Shown: positions 1 to 12,514 of the stretch, one piece after another
How positions within the stretch are numbered: position 1 is the first letter of the stretch
Layout: each line of letters opens with the position of its first letter
NCBI RefSeq assembly: GCF_020921035.1
Contig: NC_063155.1
Coordinates: 31,241,294 to 31,305,293 of the forward strand
Source of the DNA: Rhodamnia argentea
Taxonomy: Eukaryota; Streptophyta; Magnoliopsida; Myrtales; Myrtaceae
Direction: 5' to 3'
DNA: 64,000 bases
The notes under the pieces: model-generated
Told to the model about the DNA's origin: nothing
Database searches by the model: none
What the model saw: the letters and a program-made list of their open reading frames with translations, nothing else
Translations under genes and position numbers: made by a program

Positions 1-1087
1 ATTTTTTTGTGAAGAAAATTTAAACCGATATTACAAGCGAAATATTTCATTAATAACATAAGGAAGGATAAATGACACGACATTACTATTAACATATTAA
101 TTAAATTAATGTCGTTACCTTTTAAAAAAATTAATTTCATGCATGAGTTAAATGATAAAACTAACATTTTCATCTTAGGCTCCATTTTTTTTTTTATGGA
201 AATCTTAGGCTCTTTTTTTTTTTTTTTTTTTTGGGTCGGGAATCTTAAATAGACAATTTTCGTCTAAAAAACTCTTACAAAATATTAACAGTTCGTTCGG
301 TTCAGCTTTTTTATCAATTTTGGGCTTTCAAATGCCCTTGAGCCGAAATTTTGGTTTTTGGTACCACAATGCCAAGGCTCTTTGATGTAAAGTTTTGCTT
401 TGCAAATGTTCAAAACTCAAGACAAATCCCATCCAGTTTGGATTTGCACATTTTGGAAATGCTACTTTTGGGGCTAGTTGGATCAACTTCTTAGTATTGG
501 GACTTGTTAGATTATCCTTTTCGACAATTACTTCAAGGTGAAAATGTGCATTTGAGGCCATTTTTTACAAGGGTTCCGTTCCTCTTTCGGGCTCGATTGT
601 GGACGCGAGGCTAGGTCTTTTTTGACTATGTTTTCGGGTTTGAAAGACCTTCTCCGAACGTTAACAAATGATTCAACTGAAGCTCTTAAGTACGGCCCAA
701 TAGCCACTAAAAAGACAGATTCTGTTTTCTAAGAAATAGTATAGTATCCACCCTTCCAATATGACACTTACCGAATTGTATTTTTATTATCAATTTCATT
801 TTCCCATTTAGACTTAACTAACGTTAGGCGACATTGCTAACAAGTTTAGATCGGACAAGCCAATAACTTAGATTCGACACCGGCACCATCTCACCTAGGG
901 TCGCCCGACTCGACGGTCCACCCCCTAGGGTCATGCGACCCCACTGTCGCCTAAGCTTTCCTTCGTCGCTTGAGCTGTCCTCTGCCGCCTAAAGCTTATA
1001 TGTTATCATTTTCTTTGTTATTTCATAAGTTGCTTTATAAAAAGTATTTTATGACAATAGTTGCTTTCATGAAATCCTTTGAAATTA
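1..1087. other. AT-rich intergenic DNA, no gene seen
   Basis: I find no ORF with recognisable protein similarity and no convincing splice-site pairs here. The stretch has long T runs near 190-232 and a short motif (about 296-360) resembling the 'tttggttc...ggctttcaaatgcc' ends of the TIR element that follows. It may be an older, decayed relative of that element. Confidence 0.5.
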
Positions 1088-2004
1088 GGGCGGGTTTGGT
1101 TCGGCTTTCCCAAGGGGCTTTTAGCTCTCAAAGCCCATTGGGAGAATGTTGAAGTGTTTGGTTCAACTTTAGGTTAGCATTCAGCCAAATGCTAGCCTTG
1201 AAAAAGCTAAAAGCCTAATGCTAGTAGGGACTAGCTTTGGGCTTTCAAGATTTGGCTAAACACGAAAAGATTTTTTTTTTTGTTCCAAAACTATCCTTAC
1301 TAATTTCCCATTTTTTCGACTTTACCTCTCTCTATTATTGTTCATCTTCTTCATTGAGGAGCCAGATCTAGTGTTCCAAGCGAGGACCATCCAAGGGAAG
1401 GCAAGGAATTGGCAAGGGATCAGTTGCCCAAGTGAGGCCGACCGCCCATGTAACAACACTTGGGTTGCCCGATCCAGCAGCGGATTCTGGTTCGCACAAA
1501 CCCAAGCGTCGCTCGAGGTCGTTCGCGCGACCCGGGCGACGGCTCTTGATTCATACGACCTCGGGCGGCGCTTGGATTCACGCGACCCGGGCGGCCATTA
1601 CCTGGATCGCGCGAACCCAGGCGACGGCGCCCGAGGTCGCCCGACCCAGGTGTAATTGCTTGGTAGCAAACCCGGGCGCCACTTGACCTCCAAGGGCCCT
1701 CATCTGAGTTGTGCGACCCTCGCCGAGGACGGACCGAGGTCGAGCGATGGTCGCCGACGCCAAATCTGGCTTGTCGGCGGCCGTAAACCTTTGCCGGCCT
1801 GGCAAAGGTTATTTTTGATTAAAAAAAATAGATAATTGCATTCAAAACCCCTTTACAAAGTTATTTTTACCAAACACCAGTTAAACTAAAGCCCATTTCA
1901 AATGATTTTTTACTGAACGCAATTAGTATCGTCCCAAAACCTTTTAGGTTAAAGGCATTTGCATTTTTTCAAAGCCCATTTCAAATGCGAAAGCAAATCC
2001 ATCC
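1088..2004. mobile_element. Non-autonomous TIR element with GC-rich core (candidate)
   Basis: The left end reads GGGCGGGTTTGGTTCGGC and the right end, read on the minus strand, starts GGATGGATTTGCTTTCGC, so the two ends are imperfect inverted repeats of about 20 bp (roughly two thirds identical). The subterminal sequences also mirror each other ('caaagcccat' type blocks). The core at 1390-1790 is strongly GC-rich, with repeated 'cgacccgggcg' blocks and no coding potential I can support; the overlapping ORFs there are composition artefacts. No clear target-site duplication was found, so the superfamily (PIF/Harbinger- or hAT-like) is left open. Confidence 0.4.
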
Positions 2005-2336
2005 TAAGTCCTTTATGTAATTTGCAGATTTTTTTCGTCAAGAATAATGACGTGGAATATTTTTTTTAAAAAAATTAAAATTTAATTATATTTTTGATAA
2101 TAAGTTCTAGAATTTTCAATGCAGTTATCCGTTTTATTTTCGTACGAGCAAGGAACCAAATAGTTGCTTGACGGATATTTTCCTCCCATGAAAAGCGAAA
2201 CGCATTCCGCGCGTAAGATTCACCTCCAGGGCAGGAATCTTTCTCTTCCCGGCCGTCCCGTTCACGGGTTCAACAGATGGAATCTGCGAAGCCCGCTTCG
2301 TCTTTACATGTATAATGGCCCCATCGCCTTCTTCAT

Positions 2337-2344
2337 TATTTATA
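2337..2344 (+). promoter_or_regulatory. Candidate TATA box of the MTP gene
   Basis: TATTTATA lies about 100 bp upstream of a clean 5'UTR splice donor (exon end at 2441, followed by GTAAAT). Transcription would start near 2365-2375, giving a 5'UTR exon of about 70 nt. This is inference from spacing only. Confidence 0.4.
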
Positions 2345-2441
2345 CCGACCCATTTCGACATGATCTTGAATCACGAAGAATTCTCATCCAAAACCCTAAG
2401 GAATCAATTCTCGCTGCCGCCTTCGTCTGTTCTTGTGATAG

Positions 2442-3505
2442 GTAAATACTCTTCTTCACCCTTTGTCAACATCCCGCTGAATCTGCAATCATTTCGTTTT
2501 CCTTCTGCTTACGATTGTTTGTGAGGTATTATTTAGAGCTCTTCATGGTTGATCTTGCCCTCTTTCTTTTGTTTCTTGTTTGTTTTTTTCCCAATTTTGC
2601 ATCCGGTCAAAGATGACCGTTGCTGAGATCATCGTGTCCAGTGAAATGAGGTTTAATGGTCATTAGGAATTCAATTGGGCTTGTATGAGGGTCGAGTGGA
2701 GGTTGAGTCATTAACAATCAGACGCAGAAAGATTCCGACTTTAGCGACAGGACCCCGTGTTTTTAGTGTCAATTGATTGCTAAGTGCATCAAGCACAACC
2801 AAATGATGGAAGAGGACTTTAGGTCTAACATGGTCTGGAAATGACTCAGATTATCTACCCCCTGCTGGTGCATCTCTCTCTTTGAGACAGACTATCTATG
2901 TCGAGGGTGTTATACTTTGTGCATTTGTTGGATTGTGATATATGTTACACGGTAAGATTGAGTGGAGATTTTAGCAAAGATGTTTGATGGAGTCTGGAGA
3001 AACATGTGAGGTGGATTAACCAGACATCGTTCTGTTGTGCGAGGCTGCTAGTGACGTTACTCGGGATATTGCATTGGAGAAAAAATTTATAATGTTGTGG
3101 TATGGAAGAGCAATCCATGGTATAGTGTGGAACATGAAAATGGTATCTGTTAGATTTTGTTTATTTTAACTGGTAATAGCCTTTGCAAGTATCATGTTTA
3201 CGGAGATGTTTGATTGAACTGGAGCTGTTGCTGTACTGTCACCAATTCTGTCCACTTTGATCACATTTCCCTGTCCTGGGCTTATGCGTTCAGTGAATAC
3301 CTCGTCAGAAGATGGGCATGCTTGTATTTTTATCTTTCCAATTTATACGATTTTATGAGTATATGATCTAGAGCGTTAAATTTATAGCAAGTCATGACAG
3401 TGAATTGCAATTGATTTCCGTCAGTTGCATTGTCACATTCTTGTATGAAGTTCTTTAAAATCGTCCCCGTGCTTCAAGTAATGAAGGTTTGATTAACAAA
3501 AGCAG
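2442..3505 (+). other. 5'UTR intron of the MTP gene
   Basis: The donor GTAAAT follows 'cttgtgatag' at 2441. The acceptor 'aacaaaagcag' ends at 3505, directly before the start codon at 3506. The intron is T-rich and holds no ORF worth reporting. A leader intron ending at the ATG is common in plant CDF transporter genes. Confidence 0.6.
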
Positions 3506-4648
3506 ATGGAAGACCCGGCAGATTCTGTCAAGGGAAGAGCTAACCAAGTGGAAATTGAGATTTCATATGTTTCTGAAGCTATTCACGATCATCCAACTCC
3601 TCCGCGACCTTGTCATCTTCTTTGTGCCTTTTCAAAGCTAGAAAATGATGAAGAAGCGTCTAATCGCCGATTGAAGTCATTAACAAAACTTTGTGGACTA
3701 ATGATCCTATACATGGTAGTCATGTTAGTCGAAGTTGTTGGTGGCATCAAAGCCAACAGTCTTGCAGTTCTAGCTGATGCAGGTCACCTACTCACTGATG
3801 TCGTCGGGTTATCAGTCTCTCTTTTTGCAGTGTGGGCCTCTAGTTGGAAGGCAACATCACACTATTCTTTTGCATATAACCGCCTAGAAGTTTTGGGTGC
3901 ACTTTTTTCGGTGCAACTTATCTGGGTGGTGTCTGGTCTCCTGTTATACGAAGCAGTTGACAGAATTCTTCACAAATCTGAGACGGTGAATGGAAAGCTC
4001 ATGTTCTTTATTGCAGCATTTGGATTTATAGTAAACTTGATCATGGTCACGTGGCTTGGACACGATCATTCGCATCATGGATGTGATCATGCTGATCATG
4101 ATCATGATCATGAGCATGATGGTGAGGGTGAGAAAGAGGAATTGCGTGTGCTAACTGCTAGAGAGGACCACGAAATAAATCTTCCAGTCTCCACCCCGTC
4201 AGCGAAGGCCAAGATTTTGAATATAAACCTTCAGGGGGTCTACTTGCACGTCATGGCTGATCTCATTCAATCGGTCGGGGTGATGATCGCAGGAGCCATC
4301 ATATGGTGGGCACCACAATGGCAAGTGGTGGATTTGATGTCCACTCTCATTTTCTCTGTCCTTGTTCTTAGCACTACTCTGTCCTTGCTTAAGAATGTAT
4401 TTCGTGTTTTGATGGAGGGAACACCAGGGGGGATTGATGTTGAGAGTCTGGCGGATGGTTTGAAGGGCATCAAAGGAGTTCATGAGGTTCATGACCTGCA
4501 CGTTTGGGCCATAACACTTGGCAAGATCGCCCTGTCTTGCCATGTTGTGGCCCAGTCCGGGGTTAGCTCTGGTGAGATAGTTCACGATGTCAGGGAGTAC
4601 TGTGAAAGAACCTACAGTATTCATCATGTCACTGTACAGGTGGAATAG
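3506..4648 (+). CDS. MTP: Metal tolerance protein, CDF family (MTPB/MTP1-like zinc transporter)
   Basis: Cation diffusion facilitator that would move Zn2+ out of the cytosol in exchange for protons, probably at the vacuole or another endomembrane. The 380-aa protein is encoded by a single coding exon. It shows a cytosolic N-terminus, six hydrophobic segments and the two metal-site motifs: HLLTD in TM2 (H94, D98) and HVMAD in TM5 (H248, D252). Between TM4 and TM5 lies a short His/Asp-rich loop (about residues 186-205, HDHSHHG...HDHDHEHD), typical of plant group-1 MTPs but shorter than in MTP1. The C-terminal domain follows (about residues 310-380). The 'LADAGHLLTD' block and the short loop suggest the MTPB branch rather than MTP1, but I cannot run a tree. 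The start is chosen because it follows a good splice acceptor. Confidence 0.93.
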   Translation: MEDPADSVKGRANQVEIEISYVSEAIHDHPTPPRPCHLLCAFSKLENDEEASNRRLKSLTKLCGLMILYMVVMLVEVVGGIKANSLAVLADAGHLLTDVVGLSVSLFAVWASSWKATSHYSFAYNRLEVLGALFSVQLIWVVSGLLLYEAVDRILHKSETVNGKLMFFIAAFGFIVNLIMVTWLGHDHSHHGCDHADHDHDHEHDGEGEKEELRVLTAREDHEINLPVSTPSAKAKILNINLQGVYLHVMADLIQSVGVMIAGAIIWWAPQWQVVDLMSTLIFSVLVLSTTLSLLKNVFRVLMEGTPGGIDVESLADGLKGIKGVHEVHDLHVWAITLGKIALSCHVVAQSGVSSGEIVHDVREYCERTYSIHHVTVQVE

Positions 4649-4658
4649 TTTTTGCCAC

Positions 4659-4660
<2 letters not shown>

Positions 4661-4694
<34 letters not shown>
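4661..4694 (+). repeat. (CT)n microsatellite in MTP 3'UTR
   Basis: An almost pure CT tract of about 34 bases starts a dozen bases after the MTP stop codon. It would be transcribed in the 3'UTR. The opposite-strand 'RERERER' ORFs at this place are artefacts of the repeat. Confidence 0.9.
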
Positions 4695-4697
<3 letters not shown>

Positions 4698-5423
4698 GTC
4701 ATGTGATCTTCCCCGGGAACTACAGTGAACGGGACTTCCGTTAAGAGTTTTACTTTGATCATTCACCAGGTTCGCTATAATTGAAGAGCTATGACCTGAA
4801 AACTCCAAAAAGAAAGACAATTAACATCCGAGCGCATCTTGAACGGTTGACCTGTATATGGCAAGTCATGAATATTTCCCAAAAGTAATATCCCAACCCC
4901 CTTGCTTTTATTCCAAGGAGACTTGAACGAAATTATTGTCCATAGAAGTATCAGCACCAAGCTGTGGACCATTTGCCAACCACAATGACATGAGCTGCTG
5001 ATAAATGCAATTAAATAGAGAATGGCAAGACACTGGAAGCACTTTTATTGGACAGATCTGAAACCCTGGAAGAAAGTCAACGAGGCCAAAGGGAACGCAC
5101 TAGTTTATATAACCAATAACCACGTCTGAACAACTGTATGTCGTGCCACCCATCTGACAGAGTCTCCACCTAGCGAATTGCTGTATTTTGCTCTCACTGA
5201 AAATGACAAAAAGAATAAACAAAGTATTGCCTCTTCAGAAGCTAAAAATACCGTTCATCAGGTCTGGTCACACCTCAACAAACAAACAAAAAAGGGGGGG
5301 AGGAGAAAGGAACAACACAAATATTCTACAAATGTCTCGTTGACCCAAAAGAAAATGGGCTCATATCTAAGCTGCTTGGGTTAATTACCACTCAAATTTT
5401 GTCTCCTGAATCACAGTGTTGCC
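4695..5423. other. Convergent 3' regions of MTP and RABA2
   Basis: About 730 bp between the stop codons of two convergent genes. No independent gene is supported. It should contain the 3'UTRs and polyadenylation signals of both, which I did not place. Confidence 0.6.
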
Positions 5424-7551
5424 TTAAGTTGAACAGCAGCCTCTCTTGTTATTTCCTGAGGCATCAGCGACATTAATTGTGGTTCCTTGACCAGGAAGCG
5501 TGGTAGCAGCAGCTTCCTGAGCTGCCAATGCCTTTTTGCTTATGATGTGGTAGATCTCTGTCAAAATTGTCTGAAACGCTTTCTCAATGTTAGTCGTGTC
5601 CAATGCTGAGGTCTCAAGAAATGAAAGGCCCTCCTTCTCAGCCAAGGCTTGACCATCGTCCCCAGGTACAGCTCTTAGGTGGTTCAAATCAGACTTGTTA
5701 CCGGCCATCATAATTACTATGTTAGAATCTGCATGGTCCCTCAGTTCCCGAAGCCACCTCTGGACATTGTCGAAGGTTTGCCTCTTTGTTATGTCATAAA
5801 CTAGCAGAGCGCCCACTGCTCCCCTGTAGTAGGCACTGGTAATGGCTCGATATCGCTCTTGACCAGCAGTGTCCCATATCTGTGCCTTGACTGTCTTTCC
5901 CTCAACCTGAATTGAGAGGCATACTTAATATGTTGCGCTAGAATCAGACAGAAAATCCAAGACTCATACATCACAATCTACAAAACCATATCATTGTTAA
6001 TATTTTTAGGGCCATAGAGTACAGTATCGGAGGCAGTCATATCACGTACACATCAAGTAATTGTTTTTTGTTTACAAATTATAATCATTACCATTTGATG
6101 CAGAGTCTGATCAGCAGGCATGAATGCCAAACAGAGAGAGTACCCAGTCATCAACTAACGCTGCTTTCTCATCCAAAACATATGTCTACCCCCCGCCACA
6201 GACCTCATTCAGCAGCGTAAATGCATTTACATTCAAAAGAACCTTCAATCAAAGTTACAGTAGGGAATTCATTCAAGTAAAATCAGCTGATTAACTTCAA
6301 TGTTATGACAAGAACAGAGAAATCTAAATGCAATACCGGAAGGGTAGAAGAGGAGTTCGAAACATCGCTACAAGTTTAGAAAAGCAAACATCTACTGACT
6401 TTTACTAACATGGACACCATAGTAACTCCCAAGATCCCAACAACTGCTGATCCCAACAGTTGGCCATCACATACAGAAAGAATGCCAGGACACCCACCAG
6501 TTCTAAGTGGCAAATATCAATCAAACAAAATTGGATCAAGAGAAGAACCAGACTTCTTCTTCAACTACATCGTATAGAACCGAACTTTCAAATCAGAAAG
6601 TACCCTCTCTATTCTCAGGTAGGCCTGCACGGTTTAGGTTACACGGAAGGAATGGAATGAAATGATACATATATATAACCAAACACCATAACATTATCGC
6701 ACTATGTATAAAGCCATCCACCTCCTTTGCAATTCCCCCTTCTTTTCCTCTCCCTTTGACAACAACACACAAAAGAAAAGTTATAAGATCAAAATAACCA
6801 CAAGACCACCCCATCCCCGCCACCAAAAAAGTTTCTAATTTATCACCCAAGTGCTGCCTGAGGATTCAACAAATTTCAGGTTGCAGTAATTCGATAATTA
6901 AATGGTGACCAAAATATTGGGCTAATCATCAGGATCTAGATCCACAATAAAAAACCAGGAAAAGCAGAATTCCTTCAATTGGTGAACACATAAATTTCAC
7001 ATTTGAGCCATGTCTACGGCACATGGTGCACAAGTCAGATCTTAAAGATTGATCCAATAGCCAGCAATTCACAGAATGACAGCAAACAATTATATAAGTG
7101 TGATAAATCTACTCAGATTACTTCCACTTAATTTAAAAATACCAAGAAAGCGCCTTCTTCCAAATACGTTATTCACTGTTAATTAAATAATCCAAAAGGG
7201 CAATCAAAACGAAGCAAGAGCTAAAATCTTTAGGTAGTGCAAATAGAAGAAAGAAGAAGCATTAGCTAGATCAATTTTCAACGCACCAAGGAAGTCAATC
7301 AAATGATCGGACAACCCAACTAGCCAGGATGATTTAACGACGACCAGAGTATGAGAGAAGAAATCAGAGCGTGATGAAAAGTTCACCTGCAGAGTTCTCG
7401 TCGCAAACTCAACGCCGATGGTGGACTTAGATTCCAAGCAGAACTCGTTCCTCGTGAACCTCGAGAGGATGTTCGATTTGCCCACGCCAGAGTCCCCGAT
7501 CAAGACGATCTTAAACAGGTAATCGTACTCATGATCCACTCGGTTCGCCAT
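5424..7551 (-). CDS. RABA2: Rab11-type small GTPase, RABA2 subfamily
   Basis: Small GTPase of the plant RABA (Rab11) clade, which controls trans-Golgi network/early-endosome to plasma-membrane and cell-plate traffic. The coding exons are 7387-7551 (55 codons) and 5424-5906 (160 codons plus stop), joined by a GTGAAC...CAG intron of 1,480 bp, giving 215 aa. Visible motifs are GDSGVGKS (19-26), WDTAGQE (66-72), NKSD (125-128), ETSAL, and the geranylgeranylation signal CCST at the C-terminus. The single intron after 'TRTLQ' is the position I expect for RABA genes. The N-terminus [14 protein letters not shown] favours RABA2 over RABA1. A 5'UTR intron is likely at 7561-7672 (acceptor TTTTAG, donor GTAAGTTTG). 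Confidence 0.95.
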
Positions 7552-7673
7552 TCCCGATGCCTAAAAGACCTAACACCAGATTCGGCCGATGCGGAATTCA
7601 ACACCGGAACAAACAATACGACCAAATCCAACGCACAGACGCACGATACGAACGAAACCCAGACAAACTTACG

Positions 7674-9164
7674 CGGAGAAAGGGAAGTCAAGCGCGAGCG
7701 ATAGCGACAGATCGGCACGCCCCGAGAATCGGATCAAATGAGCTCGCTTTGGATCGGGAGTAGGTGGAGATTGCGCGTAGGAACTCGTAATGAGAGGGCG
7801 CGAAAGGGAAGGCACGATTCGACGAGGTCTGAGAAGCAGAGAACCAGAAGCGTAGTGGGGGCGTTCGCCGATTGACAACGGAGGAGGAGGGAGATGATGA
7901 CGGGGGGCTATTGAAACGGGGCCAAGGAATTGCAGAGAGATTCGTATAATTTCTTTGGTAGTTTCTACCGGGCGGGGGGGACGGCGCCGTTTCAAGGGTG
8001 TGACTGTCAGGAATCAATCAAGTATACAATAATTGTCAAACATGTGACGGGTGAGAAGTCGGGGAGACGACAGTGGGCACGCTAGGCTGGCCGAGGTGGG
8101 CGGAAAGAAAGGTTAGTGTCTTCCACGCCGTGCCATGTTTTTATCAGTCGTTCTTCCTACTTAAAATGGGGGATTCAGAATTACTATGCTTACACATTTT
8201 ATTAAGACCATTCTTCAAAATTATGTATTTATGTGTCCCTGACAGCGAATCGAATTGTGGGAGAAAATTCCATAGAGATTTGTCGGGTGTTTAGAGAGCC
8301 TCAAATATCTTATTATATAACAAAAAAAAAAAAAGAAAGTGATCTACGAGCTCCATCAATAAAGGGGATATTTGGTTACGGAAGGTTGAGTATGTCGAAC
8401 TCAAACAAATCTATCTTCAATGTATCGGCAAACTTGAACATGATCTTATTAACTTCATCATTGGATTCATGTGTATTCACAATAGCCCATTCAAGCTCAT
8501 AACATTCGATTGATTGGTAGGCTACTACGCTTATATAAAGAGCATGTGAGCCACGAAAATGTGGCACGCCCAAAGGCCACTGCAATTAGAGTGAGAAACA
8601 CATTGCATGATAAAGAAAAGGGATTAGCACGTACATGATTTGGAATTCATCGAGATTAGATGCGGAACGACAACGAACTCTATTCCCTCTTGGAACGCCG
8701 GTCAAATGAGACAATTATGATCAAAACATGAAGGTACATTCTAATTTCTGCATTAAAAGATTAGAGGAGAGACTCGAGTCTTTATATAAAGTTTCCAGCG
8801 GCGGACACTCTCATTACGAGCCGGGCCTAACTCGGTCCACACTAGCTAGCCCATATTAAGACTAATTAAGAATACATATATAAAAACGAAGTAGCGAGAC
8901 CCTCTAGATTCATCTGTGCCCTATCTCATTGCTCAAAACTCCAATTGTCGTATGTGAGTGATAAAGGAATTTTTGAATGACTCGTCAAAAATCTCACGCG
9001 TCGAAATATCCGGACCAACACAATCGGAGCAAGGCGTCGAGAAATCGAGCATATTGTATATTCCTTTATTTGATAGGCTGAATTAGATTTTAGATAACAA
9101 ATAATTTCAAATATAAAATTGCATATGGAAGATGGTCGTAGCATATGAAAGATAAAAAATAAAA
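7674..9164. other. RABA2 upstream region and intergenic DNA
   Basis: The first 350 bp (7674-8017) are GC-richer and likely hold the leader exon and promoter of RABA2 on the minus strand. The rest is AT-rich with no supported gene. The small ORFs have no recognisable domain. Confidence 0.5.
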
Positions 9165-9680
9165 GGGTTAATATCACGAAGAATCTCAAACTAATATACT
9201 TATGATAAATTTAACCCAAATTATTTTTTTGACCACTAAAAATCTCAAATTGGTACACTTGTGATAAATTTATCTCGAAATATTTTTTTGACCATAAAAA
9301 ATTTTAAACCGATAGATATGTGATAAATTTACCCTAAACTAATTTTTTTACTACAAAAAATCTCAAACCTGGTATATGTGTGATTAATTTATCTTCCGTT
9401 AAATTGGGTTAATATCATGAAAATCCCAAACCGATATGCCTGTGATAAACAGAGGGTAAAAATCATAAGTTGATACACTGTCAACTGTCGCGTGTCATTC
9501 AACTCGATAATTTGACTATTATATTTAATAAAAATTAAAGGAGGATAAATTTATTACATGTGTATCGGTTTGAGGTAAATTTATCATAAATGCATCGATT
9601 TGAGATTTTTTATGGTAAAAAAATAATATAAAATAAAATTTTCATAATATATCAATTTGAGATTTTTGTGATATTAACTC
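9165..9680. mobile_element. Foldback MITE, family A copy 1
   Basis: The element starts GGGTTAATATCACGAA and ends with its near-perfect inverse, GTGATATTAACTC. The left arm has three to four imperfect repeats of about 55 bp, each carrying 'aaaatctcaaactggtacacttgtgataaattta'; the right arm carries the same unit inverted. The middle holds a 'tgtcaactgtcgcgtgtcat' segment. It has no coding capacity. A second copy lies at 19577-20039. Confidence 0.75.
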
Positions 9681-9869
9681 TAGAAAAATTGCTAAATTCT
9701 ATCCGGTAACTTTTTTTTTTTTTTGGGTGGTCAAAAGCGGGAGGATTTAATGCCCCTTTCCTTTTGCTTGGCAAATCTGCTCTACCTTCAGCTCAAGGGG
9801 GACTGTGAAACATCCCCTTCGCCATTTCGATTCATTGATCCATTAGCGTTTCTTCTCACAAGAACTTCA

Positions 9870-11335
9870 ATGGCGGGTCGACTGTTCTCGAAATCAAAGT
9901 TCCAATTTTTCGTTTCTTCTCTCCTCCGGAACGTCAGCCCATGTACGCTGCAAGAATCTTCCCTGCTTTTGAAACCACGAACTCAATTCTTGGACCAATG
10001 TTCAGCCAAAGACGTTCATTGGGTGAGGCGATTCCATGACGGGAGGCCGAGGGGACCCCTTTGGAGAGGCAAGAAGCTCATCGGCAAGGAGGCGCTTTTC
10101 GTAATCTCGGGATTGAAGCGGTTCAAAGATGACGAGGAGAAGCTTGAGAAGTTCATTAAGACCCACGTTTTGAGGCTTTTGAAGTTGGACATGATCGCCG
10201 TTCTCTCCGAGCTCGAGCGCCAGGAGGAGGTCTCTCTGGCTGTCAAGGTTTTGACATATTTTCCTCTTTGAGCATTCGCTCTTCGGTTCGTCGGCAACTG
10301 CGATTTAGTTAGGATGTTCTGTATCAGCTGTTACACTTACCTCTGCTGCATTGTATGTTTCTCGCACTTGGGCAACAAAATGTTTTGCCTACGTAATATA
10401 GAGACTATCAAACCGTATAGAAAGGCAAGGTACGCGGGAGGAGAAGTTCGGGGACTGTTGCCTACTACTTGGTTGATGAAATGCTTGAATGATATATTTC
10501 TCCTAGAACTGAGATTAGACAATGTTAAGGTCTATAACTGATAAAATATAGTTACCTTATGCTTAAAGCTTGTGATCGGGATTTTATGCTACTTTAAATT
10601 TAGTTTTGTTGCACTCCAATGGCTGAAGATTGGTTCGCTTAAATAGAACTATTCCTTTTATGTATTGGTTTTTTTTTGGCTCAACTGACACTGTTTGCGA
10701 GGTTGATAATGAGTTTATACTGTAACTAGTGTTTCAACATTTTTTCTTCTTTGTGAAAGTATTAGGAATTCAAATTCCTTTAATGAGTAGCCAGGTTGCA
10801 AATTGCAGCCTGAGTTCATTTTATGAATTTTTAAATGGGAAGCCCAATAATCAGAAACTTCCAAGGTTATTCGATTTTCCAACCTTTCCAGCACTACTGT
10901 GGCATTTATCTGTTGTGGCTCAAAAGCACCTTGTGGAAATTGCAGATGTTTGGGGTCATTCAAAAGCAAGACTGGTATAAGCGTGATGTGTTTCTTTATA
11001 AGGACTTAATTGTTGCATTGGCAAGATGTAAAAAGATGGATGAGGCCATGCAATTGTGGGAGACTATGAGGAAGGAGGAGTTATTCCCTGATTCTCAAAC
11101 ATACACTGAAGTCATCAGGGGCTTTTTGAGGTATGGATCTCCAGCGGATGCAATGAACATATATGAGGACATGAAGCTGTCTCCAGATCCACCGGATGAG
11201 TTGCCATTCAGGATATTGTTGAAGGGACTCATACCTCATCCCCTTTTGAGGAACAGAGTCAAGCAGGATTTTGAGGAGCTCTTTCCTGAGCGGCATGTTT
11301 ATGATCCTCCTGAAGAGATATTTGGTGCATGTTAA
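9870..11335 (+). CDS. THA8L: THA8-like short PPR protein (organellar RNA-binding)
   Basis: Two exons, 9870-10247 (126 codons, donor GTTTTG) and 10946-11335 (129 codons plus stop, acceptor AATTGCAG), encode 255 aa. It closely resembles the plant THYLAKOID ASSEMBLY 8 / THA8-like family, short pentatricopeptide-repeat proteins that bind RNA and help group II intron splicing in chloroplasts or mitochondria. Recognisable blocks are HDGRPRGPLWRGKKLIGKEA (about 54-73), LKLDMIAVLSELERQEE, a PPR unit around 'MDEAMQLWETMRKEELFPDS', and the closing 'ERHVYDPPEEIFGAC'. The first 50 residues are basic and Ser-rich with few acidic residues, fitting an organelle transit peptide. I chose ATG 9870 over the in-frame upstream extension because homologues begin near here and a transit peptide follows. 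Confidence 0.9.
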
Positions 11336-12460
11336 GGTTAGTCATTGATTGTGATCTTTCTCAATATTATTTACTGGCTCAAGCATATGAATTTCAGCAT
11401 TGGTTTAGAAGATGCTGGCTGAAAATGTAGATTTTGTACTTAAGTATGAGATGGCATTTCTCTTAGCTGTTGAGATGGGAATTGGACAAAGCAACATACG
11501 ATGCAAGTCTATATAGAGAAACAATGTGAGGAATTTGAGAAAAGTTCAAGAAATGGAATTGGATTCCGGCTGCTTCTTTTTCATAGTGTGATTGTTAAAT
11601 ACTTCAAAGACTAAAACAAATCAGAATATTTAATCTGAAACTAGATTGTAAACTAGATTGTAGTTTTACAACATTGATGATGATTGCATTTGCATATTTT
11701 GATACTGGGGAAGATACGTTACATGAAACACTCAGTAAAAGTTTCCAAGTTAAAGTAGAGACCTGCATAGTAGTACTAGCCACTGTGTCATGTTGGAGGA
11801 ATTATGTGCATCTTTAACATATGTTTTTGCCGGCAAAGTTGCAAAGTGTGTTTTTGCATTCTTGGGTTAAATTTACTGTGGAATGTGTGGCTGCTGCTTA
11901 ATACTTGTTGAATATTCTGCTGCTTAAGTTCAAACCATTCTTTCTAGAATAGGTGCGAACATAATGTGTCGGGCGATGTGCACTTAGCTACCCTGATCCC
12001 CTCATACACTAATTAAGAATGAGGTGAATGCATTATGAGTAGTATCTTCTCGTCCCTTTTTGGATTCATTTCGCTGTTACCCTCCATGCAGGAACGCTTC
12101 ACTTATTGTGTAGTTTCTTAATCTACAGTTTTGGAGCAAGGGCTGTCAGTATGTCAATATTCACTGCTGCATTTTCGGGCAAGATTGCATTCGGTTATTA
12201 CAAACGTTTTGGCGGACTCTGGAGAAAAACAGCACAATTTACAGAGAACAGAACAGTGAAGCCATTCGTGCCAGATCTCCCATGCTTCCTTTTTACGTTT
12301 CACAGAAATTTTGATGTACTACTAGTGATGTCAAGTCCGCCTTGTTTGAACTCTCAACTAGTGGAGTACCTAATGATTCGTGGTAAGTAACTTTCCTTGG
12401 TGGCTGCCTGAGCACTGAGGTTCGTTCTGGGATGTGCTTGATATTGAGAAAAATCACATC

Positions 12461-12514
<54 letters not shown>

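Noticed and set aside
1338-1805. Overlapping Arg/Ala/Thr-rich ORFs on both strands
   Set aside because: They come from the GC-rich core of a TIR element and have no conserved motif.
4199-4820. Minus-strand ORFs with RERERER stretches over the MTP 3' end
   Set aside because: Translation of the (CT)n microsatellite and the antisense of the MTP exon.
12106-12390. 94-aa plus-strand ORF after THA8L
   Set aside because: No recognisable domain, no splice support and unremarkable codon pattern.
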